The notes under the pieces: generated by a model
Seen by the model: only the letters and a program-made list of their open reading frames with translations
Database searches by the model: none
What the model was told of the DNA's origin: nothing
Shown: positions 8,314-16,947 of the stretch, piece after piece
Layout of the letters: every line of letters begins with the position of its first letter
Position numbering within the stretch: the stretch's first letter is position 1
Assembly (NCBI GenBank): GCA_964608735.1
Contig: CAZSPL010000029.1
Coordinates: 1-25,477 of the forward strand
Source: CAZSPL01 sp964608735
GTDB lineage: Bacteria > JAJVIF01 > JAPKYR01 > CAZSPL01
Direction of reading: 5' to 3'
Length of the DNA stretch: 25,477 nt
Made by a program: the position numbers and the translations under genes

Positions 8314-10934
8314 TCCAAATTATCTTCGGCAGCTTCGCCGCTCGATCCCTGCTCCGTATTTTCAGGCTCTTCGTTCTTTATCGGCTCGAGGCCGAGTATC
8401 ATTCTAAGGTTGTTTCTGTCGGGACGATGCTCGATGACCGTTTGGGCAAGCGCCCGCGCGCCGTCTTCATCGCCGAGTTGGAACATGCATACAGCCAGTC
8501 CTTCCTGTGCTCGCCAGTCTTCCGGGTCGATCTCGGAAACAATTTCACAGAACGACTTAGCGAGCTCGAAATTTCCGACAGAGATAATCAGGTTCACCTG
8601 GTCCCACAGGAATGATGGTACTATGGAATTCAGGAAGCCGATAATCTTCTTCGCTTCGGGGATATTATCGCTCATAACCGCGATACTCGCGATGTGCCAC
8701 AATGCCCTGCCAACCTTCTGGTTCTGGATCAGGGGGAGCGCCAATTCGGCGGGATCTTCCGGTATCGCCGCGCCGGGTGGAAGATTTAGCGCGCGCCGCG
8801 CGAGTTCCATCCCCTTGTCATGTGCGGCATCGTATTGTTTATTGTCGATATCAAGAGCCATGAGCGCTTCGACAACCTCGAAATCAAGAAGCCGCGACGA
8901 GTCTTCGGGATACACATTCGTAGCGAGTTCTTTCCAGGCGGGGTTGTTCATCTCGAAATAGATGTTCGCAAGGTACGGATCGCGCTCCGGAAAATCTATC
9001 CCGTTCTTGACGGCGGATTCGAGGATGCCCGGCGTTTCCGGGAGCCGCAATTTATATCCGCTTACGGCGAGCATCGGGATTATATTCGCCGGGTCGCGGT
9101 TTACATATCCCGAAAGCCACAGCGCGCGGTCGAGGAAAAACCACGTAAGCTCATATTCGCCGCGCCCGAAGAAAAGCGCGCCGTAGTTCGCGGAACCCAC
9201 GTAGTACCTGTCGATATACGGTATCTCAAGCGGATCGAGTTTCAGGTTTTCAAGCTGAACAAGATGATCGATGTCATATTCTTTCCATATCTCGGCTTCG
9301 CGGCCGGGTTCTGAATAGCGAATAAAACCGCCTTCGGGCGCGGCGCGCGGCGATGAATCCGCCACGGCTTCATAAATTATGCCATCCTGTTCGAGATGAA
9401 TTCCCGCGCTCTTCAGCAATGCTTCCACCCCGACCGGCGGGGGAAGCGTCAGGTACACATAACGTTCGCCGTTTATCTCCTGGTTGATGAAGCTTGCAAG
9501 GCTTTCATCCGGATTCAATTCAGCGCCGCTTCCCTCGACGCCTCGAATATCGTTCCCCTTGACGAGCTTGAGTTCGACCGGTGAGCCATTCTCATCGACA
9601 TAGCCCTTCTCAACGTCGAGCGCATAGCGGAACGGGTAGTATTCATCGCCGAAAGTGATTATCGTTGCGGGCGCCATGACCCCTTTCATGGCGTTGTTCA
9701 CGAAATAATCCACGAATGTATGCCGCGACATGTCGGCCGTGTCGAGGTTGAAGAACATGATCAATACCGGGAACATAATATACAGGGCCGAGAGTACGAG
9801 CGGCGCTTTATCTCTTGGAATGAACGACTCCTCCCCAACAAGTTGCTCGGAACCGAGGAGCTTGCCGAATGAACCGTCCAGCGCCGCGAACAGGCCGAAT
9901 GCAAACAGCGGAAGCAGCGGTGGAAGCAGCTCCGAAACCTTGAGGTCAATCATCGGCATGCCGAGGGGACTCCCTTTCGTAAGAAAGCATAGCCCGAGAA
10001 ACGCGCAGGTTATGGAGACCCATATGGATATCGCCAGCCTTCGCCTGTTGAAAAACATGTAGACCAATCCGCCAATGGCGACGAAGAAAAATATCGGGCC
10101 CCATTCATCCCAGAGACCTTTGATTAAAGAGACGGCGATATCCCCGGGACCTACGATATCCCCCGGGTCATAATTCACACCGATGGATTCGGGCGTACGC
10201 GTCAGGTATGCCTGCCGCGTGACATAGCCCCACAAATCCCCTACGCCTGAAAGCTTCGGATCGCTCAATGACGGCGAACCGTTTGATATCGGGATTAGCG
10301 TTAAATAAAGAATCAATGGAATGAGAAAACCGAGGACAGCCATGCCGATTGCCTTGCCCGGCGATGCGATTCCTTTCGTCATGATGAAATAAACAATAAT
10401 ACCCGGCACGATGAGCAGTATGCTCTGGTGATTGGCGAATCCCAGTCCGAGCATGAGACCGAGGAAGATGAATCCATGCCACGCCGGTGATTTTCCATTT
10501 TCGCCGAGTTTCAGCATGAACAGGAATGAGAGCGCGATAAACAGCGTTGACAGTGTATAGACTTCCGCTATCGAGCTGTCTTTCCAGAAAATATTCCCGA
10601 ACCCGAGAAGCATCGCCGCCGATGCCGCGACCACGTTGCGCGTCGTCAATTTCATGAAGCAGTAGTACATTACAAGGCACGTGAGCGCGCCCATCACGGC
10701 GCTGAACAAGTTCGCCTCGAATGCCGGGGCACCGATGGGAAGCCGGGTGAACAGGTAGCCGAGTATCGTGTAGAGCGGGTATCCCGGCGGATGAGCGAGG
10801 GCCGGAAGCTGGATTACCGCGGCGAACTCGGAGCTGTCACCGGCGAACATCAGGGGACAAAGCGTGCGGAAGTACATGAGGAACGGCAGAAGCAGAACCA
10901 CGAGAGGCCATATTGCGGAGGAAGGTTTCTTCAT
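8310..10934 (-). CDS. DUF2723/TMEM260-like membrane protein with TPR-like C-terminus
   Basis: An 874-residue polytopic protein. After a first TM helix (about 9-28) come AGDSSEF (31-37) and HPPGYP (48-53), then NLFSA (75-79) and SIAEVYTLST (121-130), the order typical of DUF2723 proteins with a GT-C-like membrane core. About a dozen hydrophobic segments end near residue 400. A GDEYYPFRYALDVEKG stretch corresponds to the conserved post-membrane segment. The C-terminal third is soluble, with helical TPR-like pairs (about 720-850, e.g. LDPEDWRAQEGLAVCMFQLG with related neighbours), then an acidic low-complexity tail. The start ATG at 10934 has GGAGA at good spacing. It lies 67 nt downstream of the preceding paralogue and overlaps the next by 4 bp. 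Enzymatic role is inferred from family only. Confidence 0.88.
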   Translation of the reverse strand: MKKPSSAIWPLVVLLLPFLMYFRTLCPLMFAGDSSEFAAVIQLPALAHPPGYPLYTILGYLFTRLPIGAPAFEANLFSAVMGALTCLVMYYCFMKLTTRNVVAASAAMLLGFGNIFWKDSSIAEVYTLSTLFIALSFLFMLKLGENGKSPAWHGFIFLGLMLGLGFANHQSILLIVPGIIVYFIMTKGIASPGKAIGMAVLGFLIPLILYLTLIPISNGSPSLSDPKLSGVGDLWGYVTRQAYLTRTPESIGVNYDPGDIVGPGDIAVSLIKGLWDEWGPIFFFVAIGGLVYMFFNRRRLAISIWVSITCAFLGLCFLTKGSPLGMPMIDLKVSELLPPLLPLFAFGLFAALDGSFGKLLGSEQLVGEESFIPRDKAPLVLSALYIMFPVLIMFFNLDTADMSRHTFVDYFVNNAMKGVMAPATIITFGDEYYPFRYALDVEKGYVDENGSPVELKLVKGNDIRGVEGSGAELNPDESLASFINQEINGERYVYLTLPPPVGVEALLKSAGIHLEQDGIIYEAVADSSPRAAPEGGFIRYSEPGREAEIWKEYDIDHLVQLENLKLDPLEIPYIDRYYVGSANYGALFFGRGEYELTWFFLDRALWLSGYVNRDPANIIPMLAVSGYKLRLPETPGILESAVKNGIDFPERDPYLANIYFEMNNPAWKELATNVYPEDSSRLLDFEVVEALMALDIDNKQYDAAHDKGMELARRALNLPPGAAIPEDPAELALPLIQNQKVGRALWHIASIAVMSDNIPEAKKIIGFLNSIVPSFLWDQVNLIISVGNFELAKSFCEIVSEIDPEDWRAQEGLAVCMFQLGDEDGARALAQTVIEHRPDRNNLRMILGLEPIKNEEPENTEQGSSGEAAEDNLE

Positions 10935-11001
10935 CGGTTCTCCAGGAATCTACTTTCAAGTAATTCCAGAAACGGATGCATTGTATACGCTATATATCTT
11001 A

Positions 11002-13347
11002 TCACTTGCCTGCCAGGTTAAGCGCAGTTTCTATCTTCTGTTTAAGTTCCCGGGCGCGTGGATTTCTCGGGTCGAGTCTAAGCGTATCCTCGCAATGCGA
11101 GAGAGCTTTCTCATATTTCCCGGTGTTGTAATAGAAATCCGCGGCGGTGAACTGGTATTCATAGCGGTCGGGATCCATTCTTATCAGTTCCATCACGTAA
11201 AATTCCGCCTTGTCCGTATCCCCGATGGTTACAAGAAGATGCGCCATCATATCGAGGGCATTCACGAAGCCGGGGTATACCTGCAACGCCATGCTGCAGA
11301 ATTGTACCGCCTCGTCGTTCATGCCCGACCTCGACGCCCACTCCGCATGGTGATAGAGATTGACGGCGAACCTGCTTATCATGAATTCATCGCCCGGACG
11401 ATGCGCCGGGGAATCGAGATAGCCGACCCACTGGCTGCCCTGCGTTTCGAGTATCTCCTGCCAGAACTTGAGGTTCCCGCGGATGATTGATTCGCTGTTC
11501 TGAAGCTCGTCTTCGGTGAAGACCTTGAACGCGGCCCTGTAGGGCCTTATCGGCGAAAGGATGCTATCGAGATCGATAATGGCGTCCCAGGGCCCGAGCG
11601 AACTGAAATAAACCCGCTTCCCGAGCTCGGAGTTTGCGTAGATGAAGACATTCAATGCATCTTCGGGCGTAAGCCATTCGCTTCCCTCTGCAGGACGCGG
11701 GAAAACGACTCTCGGCTCGCTCTCAAAATCCAGATTCCGGTTGTACCACCCGAGCCAGAAATCTTCGCCGCCCGAAGCTGGACGCGGCATCCCGGGGAAC
11801 GGCACCAGCGGATAGACCGGCATATCGCGCCCCTCGACCTTTTCGAGATACCAGAACATGAAAAGGTCATCGGCATTAACCAGCATGATATCCCGGTCTG
11901 GATTGTCCACGCTCGACGCCATATCGCCCGCGAACAGGTACGCCCTCCTGTCGTCGCTCCTGTCGACGCGCGCGTAGTTGGAATACAGCAGCGCGAGCGG
12001 CGCGGCAAGGATGATGAGTATCAGTAAAATGCTGAACACCAGGTGCTTCTTCAACCTGAAAACGCTGCCGAAAACCTGAAGCCATTCCTTGATGCCGACC
12101 GCGATGAACACGCTGAACACGAGCATCGCCTGGAGGTAGTAGACATCGACCTTGAACAGTTCCTGCGTACCGGGCTTCGACATGGCGATGATTGCGATAA
12201 TGTTGAGGATTATGAAAAGCAGGAAGCTCTTCGCCATCCGCCAGCCGGTTTTGAGCCCGAAATAGATTCCATACAGCCCGAACAGGAAAAACACCGGGCT
12301 GAGGAATTCGAACATCCACAGACCCCTGCTCCAGGGCCAGATGTCACGCGTAACCGACGGAAGCGGGTTAAACAGGTACAAAATATGCGACCAAACGTCT
12401 CCCCCTGCTGACTGCGTGCCCGCTGGTAACAATACCGCCTTCAGAAATACCGGGAGGCTCGATGGGTCCCCCCAGTTCTGCGCCGGGGACATCGACGCCC
12501 TTATCGGAATGTATATGTAAACGAGCAACCCGGCGATGAAGCATCCAAGGCTCGCGAGCCACATACGCCAGTTGAAATCATTTACCTGCAGGCAGATGTA
12601 TCCGCCTATGCCAAGCAGGATTACAAGGCACCATGGATTCAAAGCGGCCGGAAGCGAGATGCATATGACAAGCAGTACAAGCCACAGGAAAAGGAATCCG
12701 TTTGATGTGAATTTCTGAAACCGCGGTTTAGGATTGAAGATGAAAGCCATGTAAATAAATGACGGCACCAGCAGTATTGCAAGCTGATGGTTGGTGCATG
12801 CAAGGCCCATCAGCGCGGGGATCATGTAGTGCAGGACTCTATCGGAGCGTTTTTCGAGCCACAGCGTGAACATGAAAAGCACGAGGGCTACGAGAAATGT
12901 GTGAAGCGTATTCACCTCGGCAATAACCGCCTGCGACCAGAATGCCTCACCGAAGCCATACAGCAGTGCTACAGACGCAGAGAGAAACGGGATGCGGGTG
13001 AAGTGATAGATGATGGCGTACAGAAAGCCGACCGTCAGTACGGCGAAAAGCGCGGACATCAGGTTGACTGAAAATGCCGGGCTTACACCGCTCAACATGT
13101 TGATAAACAGGTTTCCGAGGATGGCGTATAGCGGGTAGCCCGGCCAGTGGGCGATGCCGAGCGTGTAACACGCCGTTATCAGTTCCGCCGAATCACCGGC
13201 CACGATTGTCTGGCACAGGGTTTTCAGGTAGATGATGGCGACGATCCCGACGGTGAGGAAGAGGAATACGCGGTATTGACCTTTTGACTCGCTGATAAGA
13301 AAGGTCTTGTCGCGGTAAGGCTTCTTCTTTTTACGCTGTTCGGCCAC
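11002..13347 (-). CDS. DUF2723/TMEM260-like membrane protein with C-terminal TPRs
   Basis: A 781-residue polytopic protein. It has a basic cytoplasmic start (EQRKKKKPYRDK), a first TM (about 27-44), VAGDSAEL (49-56), and HWPGYP (67-72), where the second residue of the HPPGYP motif is Trp. NLMSA (95-99) and VIAEVNTLHT (141-150) follow, the latter with Asn where its paralogues have Tyr. The post-membrane segment includes NADDLFMFWYLEKVEGR. At least three TPRs occupy roughly 660-775 (for example ALQVYPGFVNALDMMAHLL and LRLDPRNPRARELKQKI). The start is GTG at 13347, the first in-frame start after an upstream TGA. A GAGGGAG purine run sits unusually close to it, so initiation efficiency is uncertain. 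It lies 101 nt downstream of the PDZ gene. Confidence 0.87.
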   Translation of the reverse strand: MAEQRKKKKPYRDKTFLISESKGQYRVFLFLTVGIVAIIYLKTLCQTIVAGDSAELITACYTLGIAHWPGYPLYAILGNLFINMLSGVSPAFSVNLMSALFAVLTVGFLYAIIYHFTRIPFLSASVALLYGFGEAFWSQAVIAEVNTLHTFLVALVLFMFTLWLEKRSDRVLHYMIPALMGLACTNHQLAILLVPSFIYMAFIFNPKPRFQKFTSNGFLFLWLVLLVICISLPAALNPWCLVILLGIGGYICLQVNDFNWRMWLASLGCFIAGLLVYIYIPIRASMSPAQNWGDPSSLPVFLKAVLLPAGTQSAGGDVWSHILYLFNPLPSVTRDIWPWSRGLWMFEFLSPVFFLFGLYGIYFGLKTGWRMAKSFLLFIILNIIAIIAMSKPGTQELFKVDVYYLQAMLVFSVFIAVGIKEWLQVFGSVFRLKKHLVFSILLILIILAAPLALLYSNYARVDRSDDRRAYLFAGDMASSVDNPDRDIMLVNADDLFMFWYLEKVEGRDMPVYPLVPFPGMPRPASGGEDFWLGWYNRNLDFESEPRVVFPRPAEGSEWLTPEDALNVFIYANSELGKRVYFSSLGPWDAIIDLDSILSPIRPYRAAFKVFTEDELQNSESIIRGNLKFWQEILETQGSQWVGYLDSPAHRPGDEFMISRFAVNLYHHAEWASRSGMNDEAVQFCSMALQVYPGFVNALDMMAHLLVTIGDTDKAEFYVMELIRMDPDRYEYQFTAADFYYNTGKYEKALSHCEDTLRLDPRNPRARELKQKIETALNLAGK

Positions 13348-13374
13348 GCTCCCTCATCGAATTATTGATATATT

Positions 13375-13403
13375 AGGATATCATACCCGGCAGCAATCAA
13401 GAA
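13375..13403 (-). promoter_or_regulatory. Possible internal promoter before the first DUF2723 gene
   Basis: Minus strand: a poor -10 TATCCT (13380-13375) with a weak TTCTTG 17 nt upstream. What makes it notable is CCGGGTATGA directly before the -10, matching the CCGGG placement at the rplU promoter and at the promoter of the gene starting at 19362. On hexamer quality alone it would not be called. Confidence 0.25.
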
Positions 13404-13448
13404 ATCTCTTGAACCGGGCGATGGATTGGCTCGAGACGAACGGATGCC

Positions 13449-14480
13449 CTACCCTTCAGGAAGGAATTCCATATATATTCGTGATGTTATCAGCTTCTCT
13501 TCTTCGCCGCCCTCGGTGTAAAGCTTGAGGGTTAAATCATCGGTCTTCCCTTCCATCGAGATAACATGCCCCCGGTTGACGCCGAAGTAGATATCGAAAT
13601 GGAAGGTTCCGGTACCCTCAACCTCGCCTACCTCGGTAATCCCGGTGGTTAATGTTGTCTCATATTCCTCTTCGCCGCGCTTGTAAGTGATATCGACCGC
13701 TTCGCCGGGAGGAAGATACGGAAGAAGCTCCGGGATATCCCACCAGTCGGTGAGATTGACATCCGCAATCGACAGCACCTGGTCTCCCGCAAGCAGCCCG
13801 GCTTCCGTGGCGGGGGAATCGTCGACAAGTTCCCTGATGTATGCGCCGTCGCCCTCGTGCTCGGGATCTCCGTAAAATCCGAGGAACGCGATGGTGACCG
13901 GCCTTCGGTCGAACGCGATTGTCGCGGTCGCGGTGATATGCGCCGAGTTGAAATCGTTGTGCTTGACGAATTCGATTAGCTCATATTCCCAGTCCGCGCT
14001 TATTTCATCGATGAGCGAACCTGGATAGAACGGCTTGTCCTCGACGACCCACTTATCCCCGGGGCCGACAGCGTAGGGCGGGAACACCGGCACGTTTCGT
14101 ATCGCCGGGAACGGCTGACGAGGCGGCGTCGACATGCTGCCGTCCGGCGAAAGTTCTATCTGGTATGACGGGAAATTCCTGCGGAAATATTCCACCGCGA
14201 CATTACGCTGCTTCATTTCCTTTTCCATCTTTACATCAAGCAGGTAATTTCCGTCTTCCGTTTTCTGTATCGCCTTCGTAATCTGCTTGTCGGTCTGCCA
14301 GAACATGGGGACGGGGGTGTCGCCCTGTACGCTTCTCGACGAAGTCACGTTATAAACATACGTGCGTCCGGCGCGGAGATTGAATTCGAGCTTGACCTTG
14401 AAGTCCGGCTCTGCGGCGCTCCCATCCAGGTTTAGCAAGATTATGAAAAGCAGGCTGAGAAGAATACTTGTATATTTCAT
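13449..14480 (-). CDS. Secreted PDZ-domain protein
   Basis: A 343-residue protein with a Sec signal peptide: Lys2, hydrophobic core 5-17, and a likely cleavage site at GSAA-EP near residue 23, with no lipobox Cys. The mature protein is beta-rich. A PDZ domain spans about 200-282: GAYIRELVDDSPATEAGL is the peptide-binding edge, and LAGDQVLSIADVNLTDW is the conserved GDxIxxI/N segment. No protease catalytic motif is visible, so it is a binder rather than a DegP-type enzyme. Sequence before (TATATIAFDRR) and after (GTGTFHFDIYFG) the PDZ looks like one interrupted beta domain. The start ATG has AAGGA at good spacing and lies 29 nt downstream of the zinc-ribbon/TPR gene, so the two are probably co-transcribed. 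An extracytoplasmic partner role for the downstream glycosyltransferases is possible but unproven. Confidence 0.85.
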   Translation of the reverse strand: MKYTSILLSLLFIILLNLDGSAAEPDFKVKLEFNLRAGRTYVYNVTSSRSVQGDTPVPMFWQTDKQITKAIQKTEDGNYLLDVKMEKEMKQRNVAVEYFRRNFPSYQIELSPDGSMSTPPRQPFPAIRNVPVFPPYAVGPGDKWVVEDKPFYPGSLIDEISADWEYELIEFVKHNDFNSAHITATATIAFDRRPVTIAFLGFYGDPEHEGDGAYIRELVDDSPATEAGLLAGDQVLSIADVNLTDWWDIPELLPYLPPGEAVDITYKRGEEEYETTLTTGITEVGEVEGTGTFHFDIYFGVNRGHVISMEGKTDDLTLKLYTEGGEEEKLITSRIYMEFLPEG

Positions 14481-14509
14481 ATGAATCCTTTCGGGACAAT
14501 CCCTCTTTC

Positions 14510-15948
14510 TTAGTCTACATCGTAACTCTTAAGTTCCCAAATCCTGAATCCCCCTTTCTTCGAGCCGGTCACGATCTTCACCGGCCCGATGCCCTTGCCG
14601 TAGAATATTTCAGTAATCTGAGAGGGGAAATCGAGAACCCATGTCTTGACTCTCACCGTCCTGAACAGCCCCGCGGTAACATTGATATCTATCTCCTCCA
14701 TCACTTCATAGCCCAGTCCTATTCCTGTATCGGAGAACTTCTCCCCTACCGTTACCGGTTTGACCAGGTTCGGGACACCCGTCGAAAACGGCCGGCTCGG
14801 GTAAGAGGTCTTGAAGATCCCCTGCGCGTTCTCGTAAAAATATGATGTGCTGCCCAAGTGGCTAACTTCGTATACCGGGGTATCACCCGAGCGAGCGAGG
14901 CTGTCGACGTGTATCGCGCCTTCCTGGTTACTTCCCTCGACGAGCCGGGCAAGCGAATCCAGCTCATAACCGCTGTATCTCCATGTGAATCCGACTTTCA
15001 TCGGCCAGTATGAATCATATTCCGGCTCAAGATTTACCGGGTCCGCCTCACCCTTATCCGGCTTCTTTTCCTCCTCCGGCGGTGCTGGAACAATGGGCGT
15101 TTCCCTGGGATCNNNNNNNNNNTCCCCCAATCGTCGCTCTCAAGCACATCTTCCTCATTACGACCGAACAGCCCGGCTATAATGTCGTTGCCGTTGGGAT
15201 TCGATTCACCGGACGCCTGGCCCCCGTTTTCATCCTCCGATGCCATTTCATCGGAATTGACATCGCTCGAAAGGAACCTGCCGACCACGTCGGCGGACTT
15301 CGCATATGCCGCGTCGATAATATCCTTCCGTGCGAAGCCGAATATCAGAAGTATCAGGATGATGCATGTGAAGATGAAGGCCGGGACATTGAGCCTCTCC
15401 CGCTTGATTATCTCCGGTCCCCTGCGTCGAGGCTTGATTATCTCAGGTATGCTCGACGGCGCGGGTTTCCTGCTCTCGTATGGGATCCCCTTTAATTCGC
15501 TGATGAGTCTCTGCGCCGATTCGGCTTTGTTCGAATGCGGATTCTCTCTCCTGAAGGCTTCGAGATTGGCTATGGCTTCCTTCTTCTCGCCGAGCAGCTT
15601 GTAGACATAGCCTATGTTGAGCCTTGCATCGCCAAAATCGGGCTTCAAATCGAGGCTCATCCTGTAGCGATGAACCGCGCCCTGGTAATCCCCCGTGAGG
15701 AAAAGCGCGTTGCCCAGCAGGAAATGGCGGTAGTAATTCTTCGGGTCTTCCTTTAGCTCGGATTCCAGCACCCGTATGAACTGCGCCATATCGTCGTCGT
15801 ATGCCCTCTCCAGTCCTTCGAGTGGCAGCGGCTGACGCCTGTTGCATTTCGGGCAATAAAGCGTATGGGGCTGGATATCCGCCCCGCATTTGAAGCAGGC
15901 CGCCGACTGCGCTCCTTTCTCTTTCCCGGTTTTGTTCTTTCCAAACAC
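14510..15948 (-). CDS. Zinc-ribbon/TPR single-TM protein, interrupted by assembly gap
   Basis: Two open segments in different frames flank the ten-N gap and read best as one gene. The first part (about 275 residues from GTG 15948) has a zinc ribbon with CFKCG (18-22) and CPKCN (32-36), TPRs at about 52-150, one TM helix (about 187-206), and an acidic, Gly/Asn-rich linker. The second part (about 200 residues after the gap) starts with a Pro/Glu/Lys-rich linker and then a beta-rich domain beginning YWPMKVGFTWRYSG. The predicted topology is ribbon and TPR in the cytoplasm with the last domain outside. Joining the frames requires a true gap length of 2 modulo 3. No convincing start codon exists for the second segment alone; the only in-frame one, TTG at 15130, abuts the gap without a ribosome site. 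AAAGGAG lies 11 nt before the GTG, a slightly long spacing. It is the first gene of the envelope run. Confidence 0.7.
15113..15122. other. Assembly gap (10 Ns)
   Basis: Ten undetermined bases, a conventional placeholder for a scaffold join. The real length is unknown. Coding continues on both sides in different frames. Confidence 0.98.
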
Positions 15949-16072
15949 TTTTTACACTGCTCCTTTAAGATACCTCAGAAAGCCAAAAAGGTTTAGAAAT
16001 ACCGCCGTCAAATGGAAATTTCAGTCACAAGGGCTACGAACGAAAAAGCGTCTTGTCAGGTACTACGGTTTC

Positions 16073-16101
16073 ATAATACCTCATGTGTTCCACACTGAAA
16101 A
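16073..16101 (-). promoter_or_regulatory. Weak candidate promoter for the zinc-ribbon/TPR gene run
   Basis: Minus strand: -10 TATTAT (16078-16073), 17-nt spacer, -35 TTTTCA (16101-16096), predicting a leader of about 118 nt. The -10 is good and the -35 poor. It lies in the 184-bp divergent region between the genes at 15948 and 16133. I found no convincing plus-strand promoter there. Confidence 0.3.
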
Positions 16102-16132
16102 GTGAACCGGCCCGTGTAAAAAGGAATCGTAT

Positions 16133-16879
16133 GTGTGTTCAACTACGATGAACACGCTTTGGGAAAATATTAAGGTTACTTTCAGGACGCACATGCTGTA
16201 TGTCGTCCTGATTCCACTCTTGTGCGTTCTGGCGTTCGCATGCGCCAATGTGAACGGCATTATCAACCCGGCATATCAACCGTTCAAGGATGCGAATATT
16301 GCTGATAATCAGGAGAACGGGGGCTCATACGCATCTGAGAGCGCCAGGATGATCCCCCTCGGCGGGCGGGTGGATATCGCGAGCGGAGAGTCGTTTGAAG
16401 GCATCGACAATGCCGCGACGAAGGGTTCGTCTTCCGCCGCTCCCGCTATTTCGGGCTCGCTTTCCGGAGCGGTCGATCCGCCGGCTCCCACCATCGAAGA
16501 ACCGCAGTTCAGCCGCAGTTCATATGAGGTTTTCCATCCCACGCTTGACGATGCCGTGCGTGAAATACAGGGCTTCTTCCTTATTGACGGAGCGGAATTG
16601 ATCCCAGAGAGAAGCATCGGCTCGAGGGGCGAGAGGTTCGAATCATACGATCTCGCATTCAGGCTTCCAGAAGGCACTAACTATTCGGAAGTTGTAAAGG
16701 CATATGCCGCAAGACTCGACCCTGGGTACTACAGGAAAGACAGGAAAAGCGACACCGGTTCCTCCACCTATTTCAGGATCGAGAAAATGAACTGGAATAA
16801 AGTTATCTCCATTTACGGCAGCGTGGAGAATTCCCAGATAGAAATACGCGTCCTCTTCAACAAGCTCATGAAGAAATAG
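16133..16879 (+). CDS. Unrecognised exported or membrane-anchored protein
   Basis: I do not recognise this 248-residue protein. A hydrophobic segment (about 21-37, YVVLIPLLCVLAFACANVNG) follows a short N-terminus. It could be a signal anchor or an imperfect lipoprotein signal ending at the Cys of AFAC; the lipobox is weak. A low-complexity Ser/Ala/Gly/Pro-rich linker (about 60-125) follows, then a folded domain of about 115 residues with SYEVFHPTLDDAVREIQG, RFESYDLAFRLPEG and a C-terminal beta-rich part. It is the only plus-strand gene between two large minus-strand groups. The start is uncertain: GTG 16133 has AAGGA at good spacing, ATG 16148 is in frame, and an ATG at 16131 opens a six-codon ORF ending across the 16148 ATG. 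Confidence 0.75.
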   Translation: MCSTTMNTLWENIKVTFRTHMLYVVLIPLLCVLAFACANVNGIINPAYQPFKDANIADNQENGGSYASESARMIPLGGRVDIASGESFEGIDNAATKGSSSAAPAISGSLSGAVDPPAPTIEEPQFSRSSYEVFHPTLDDAVREIQGFFLIDGAELIPERSIGSRGERFESYDLAFRLPEGTNYSEVVKAYAARLDPGYYRKDRKSDTGSSTYFRIEKMNWNKVISIYGSVENSQIEIRVLFNKLMKK

Positions 16880-16893
16880 CTTGAGCGGATGTG

Positions 16894-16922
16894 TAAAAAA
16901 ATCCCCCGTTTCACCGGGGGAT
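16894..16922 (-). terminator. Intrinsic terminator between converging genes
   Basis: The hairpin at 16901-16922 has an ATCCCCCG / CGGGGGAT stem (8 bp) with a TTTCAC loop. On the minus strand it is followed by a seven-T tract (16901-16895), so it is a strong terminator for the lipoprotein gene ending at 16948. On the plus strand it lies 21 nt after the 16879 stop but is followed only by a weak T-rich stretch, so termination in that direction is probably partial. Confidence 0.85.
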
Positions 16923-16947
16923 GTTTATATCCAGTCAGAAGTTAATC

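Noticed and set aside
13449..14480. DegP/HtrA- or Ctp-type protease because of the PDZ domain
   Set aside because: No His-Asp-Ser triad or Ser-Lys dyad context is visible. Only a PDZ within a secreted beta-rich protein is supported.
15034..15112. Arg-rich C-terminus of the zinc-ribbon/TPR frame after the N gap
   Set aside because: It arises from reading the wrong phase across a placeholder gap. The other frame continues as a plausible 200-residue domain.
15123..15130. TTG start of a separate gene abutting the N gap
   Set aside because: The start is simply the first permissible codon before the Ns. There is no ribosome site and the sequence overlaps the upstream coding frame.
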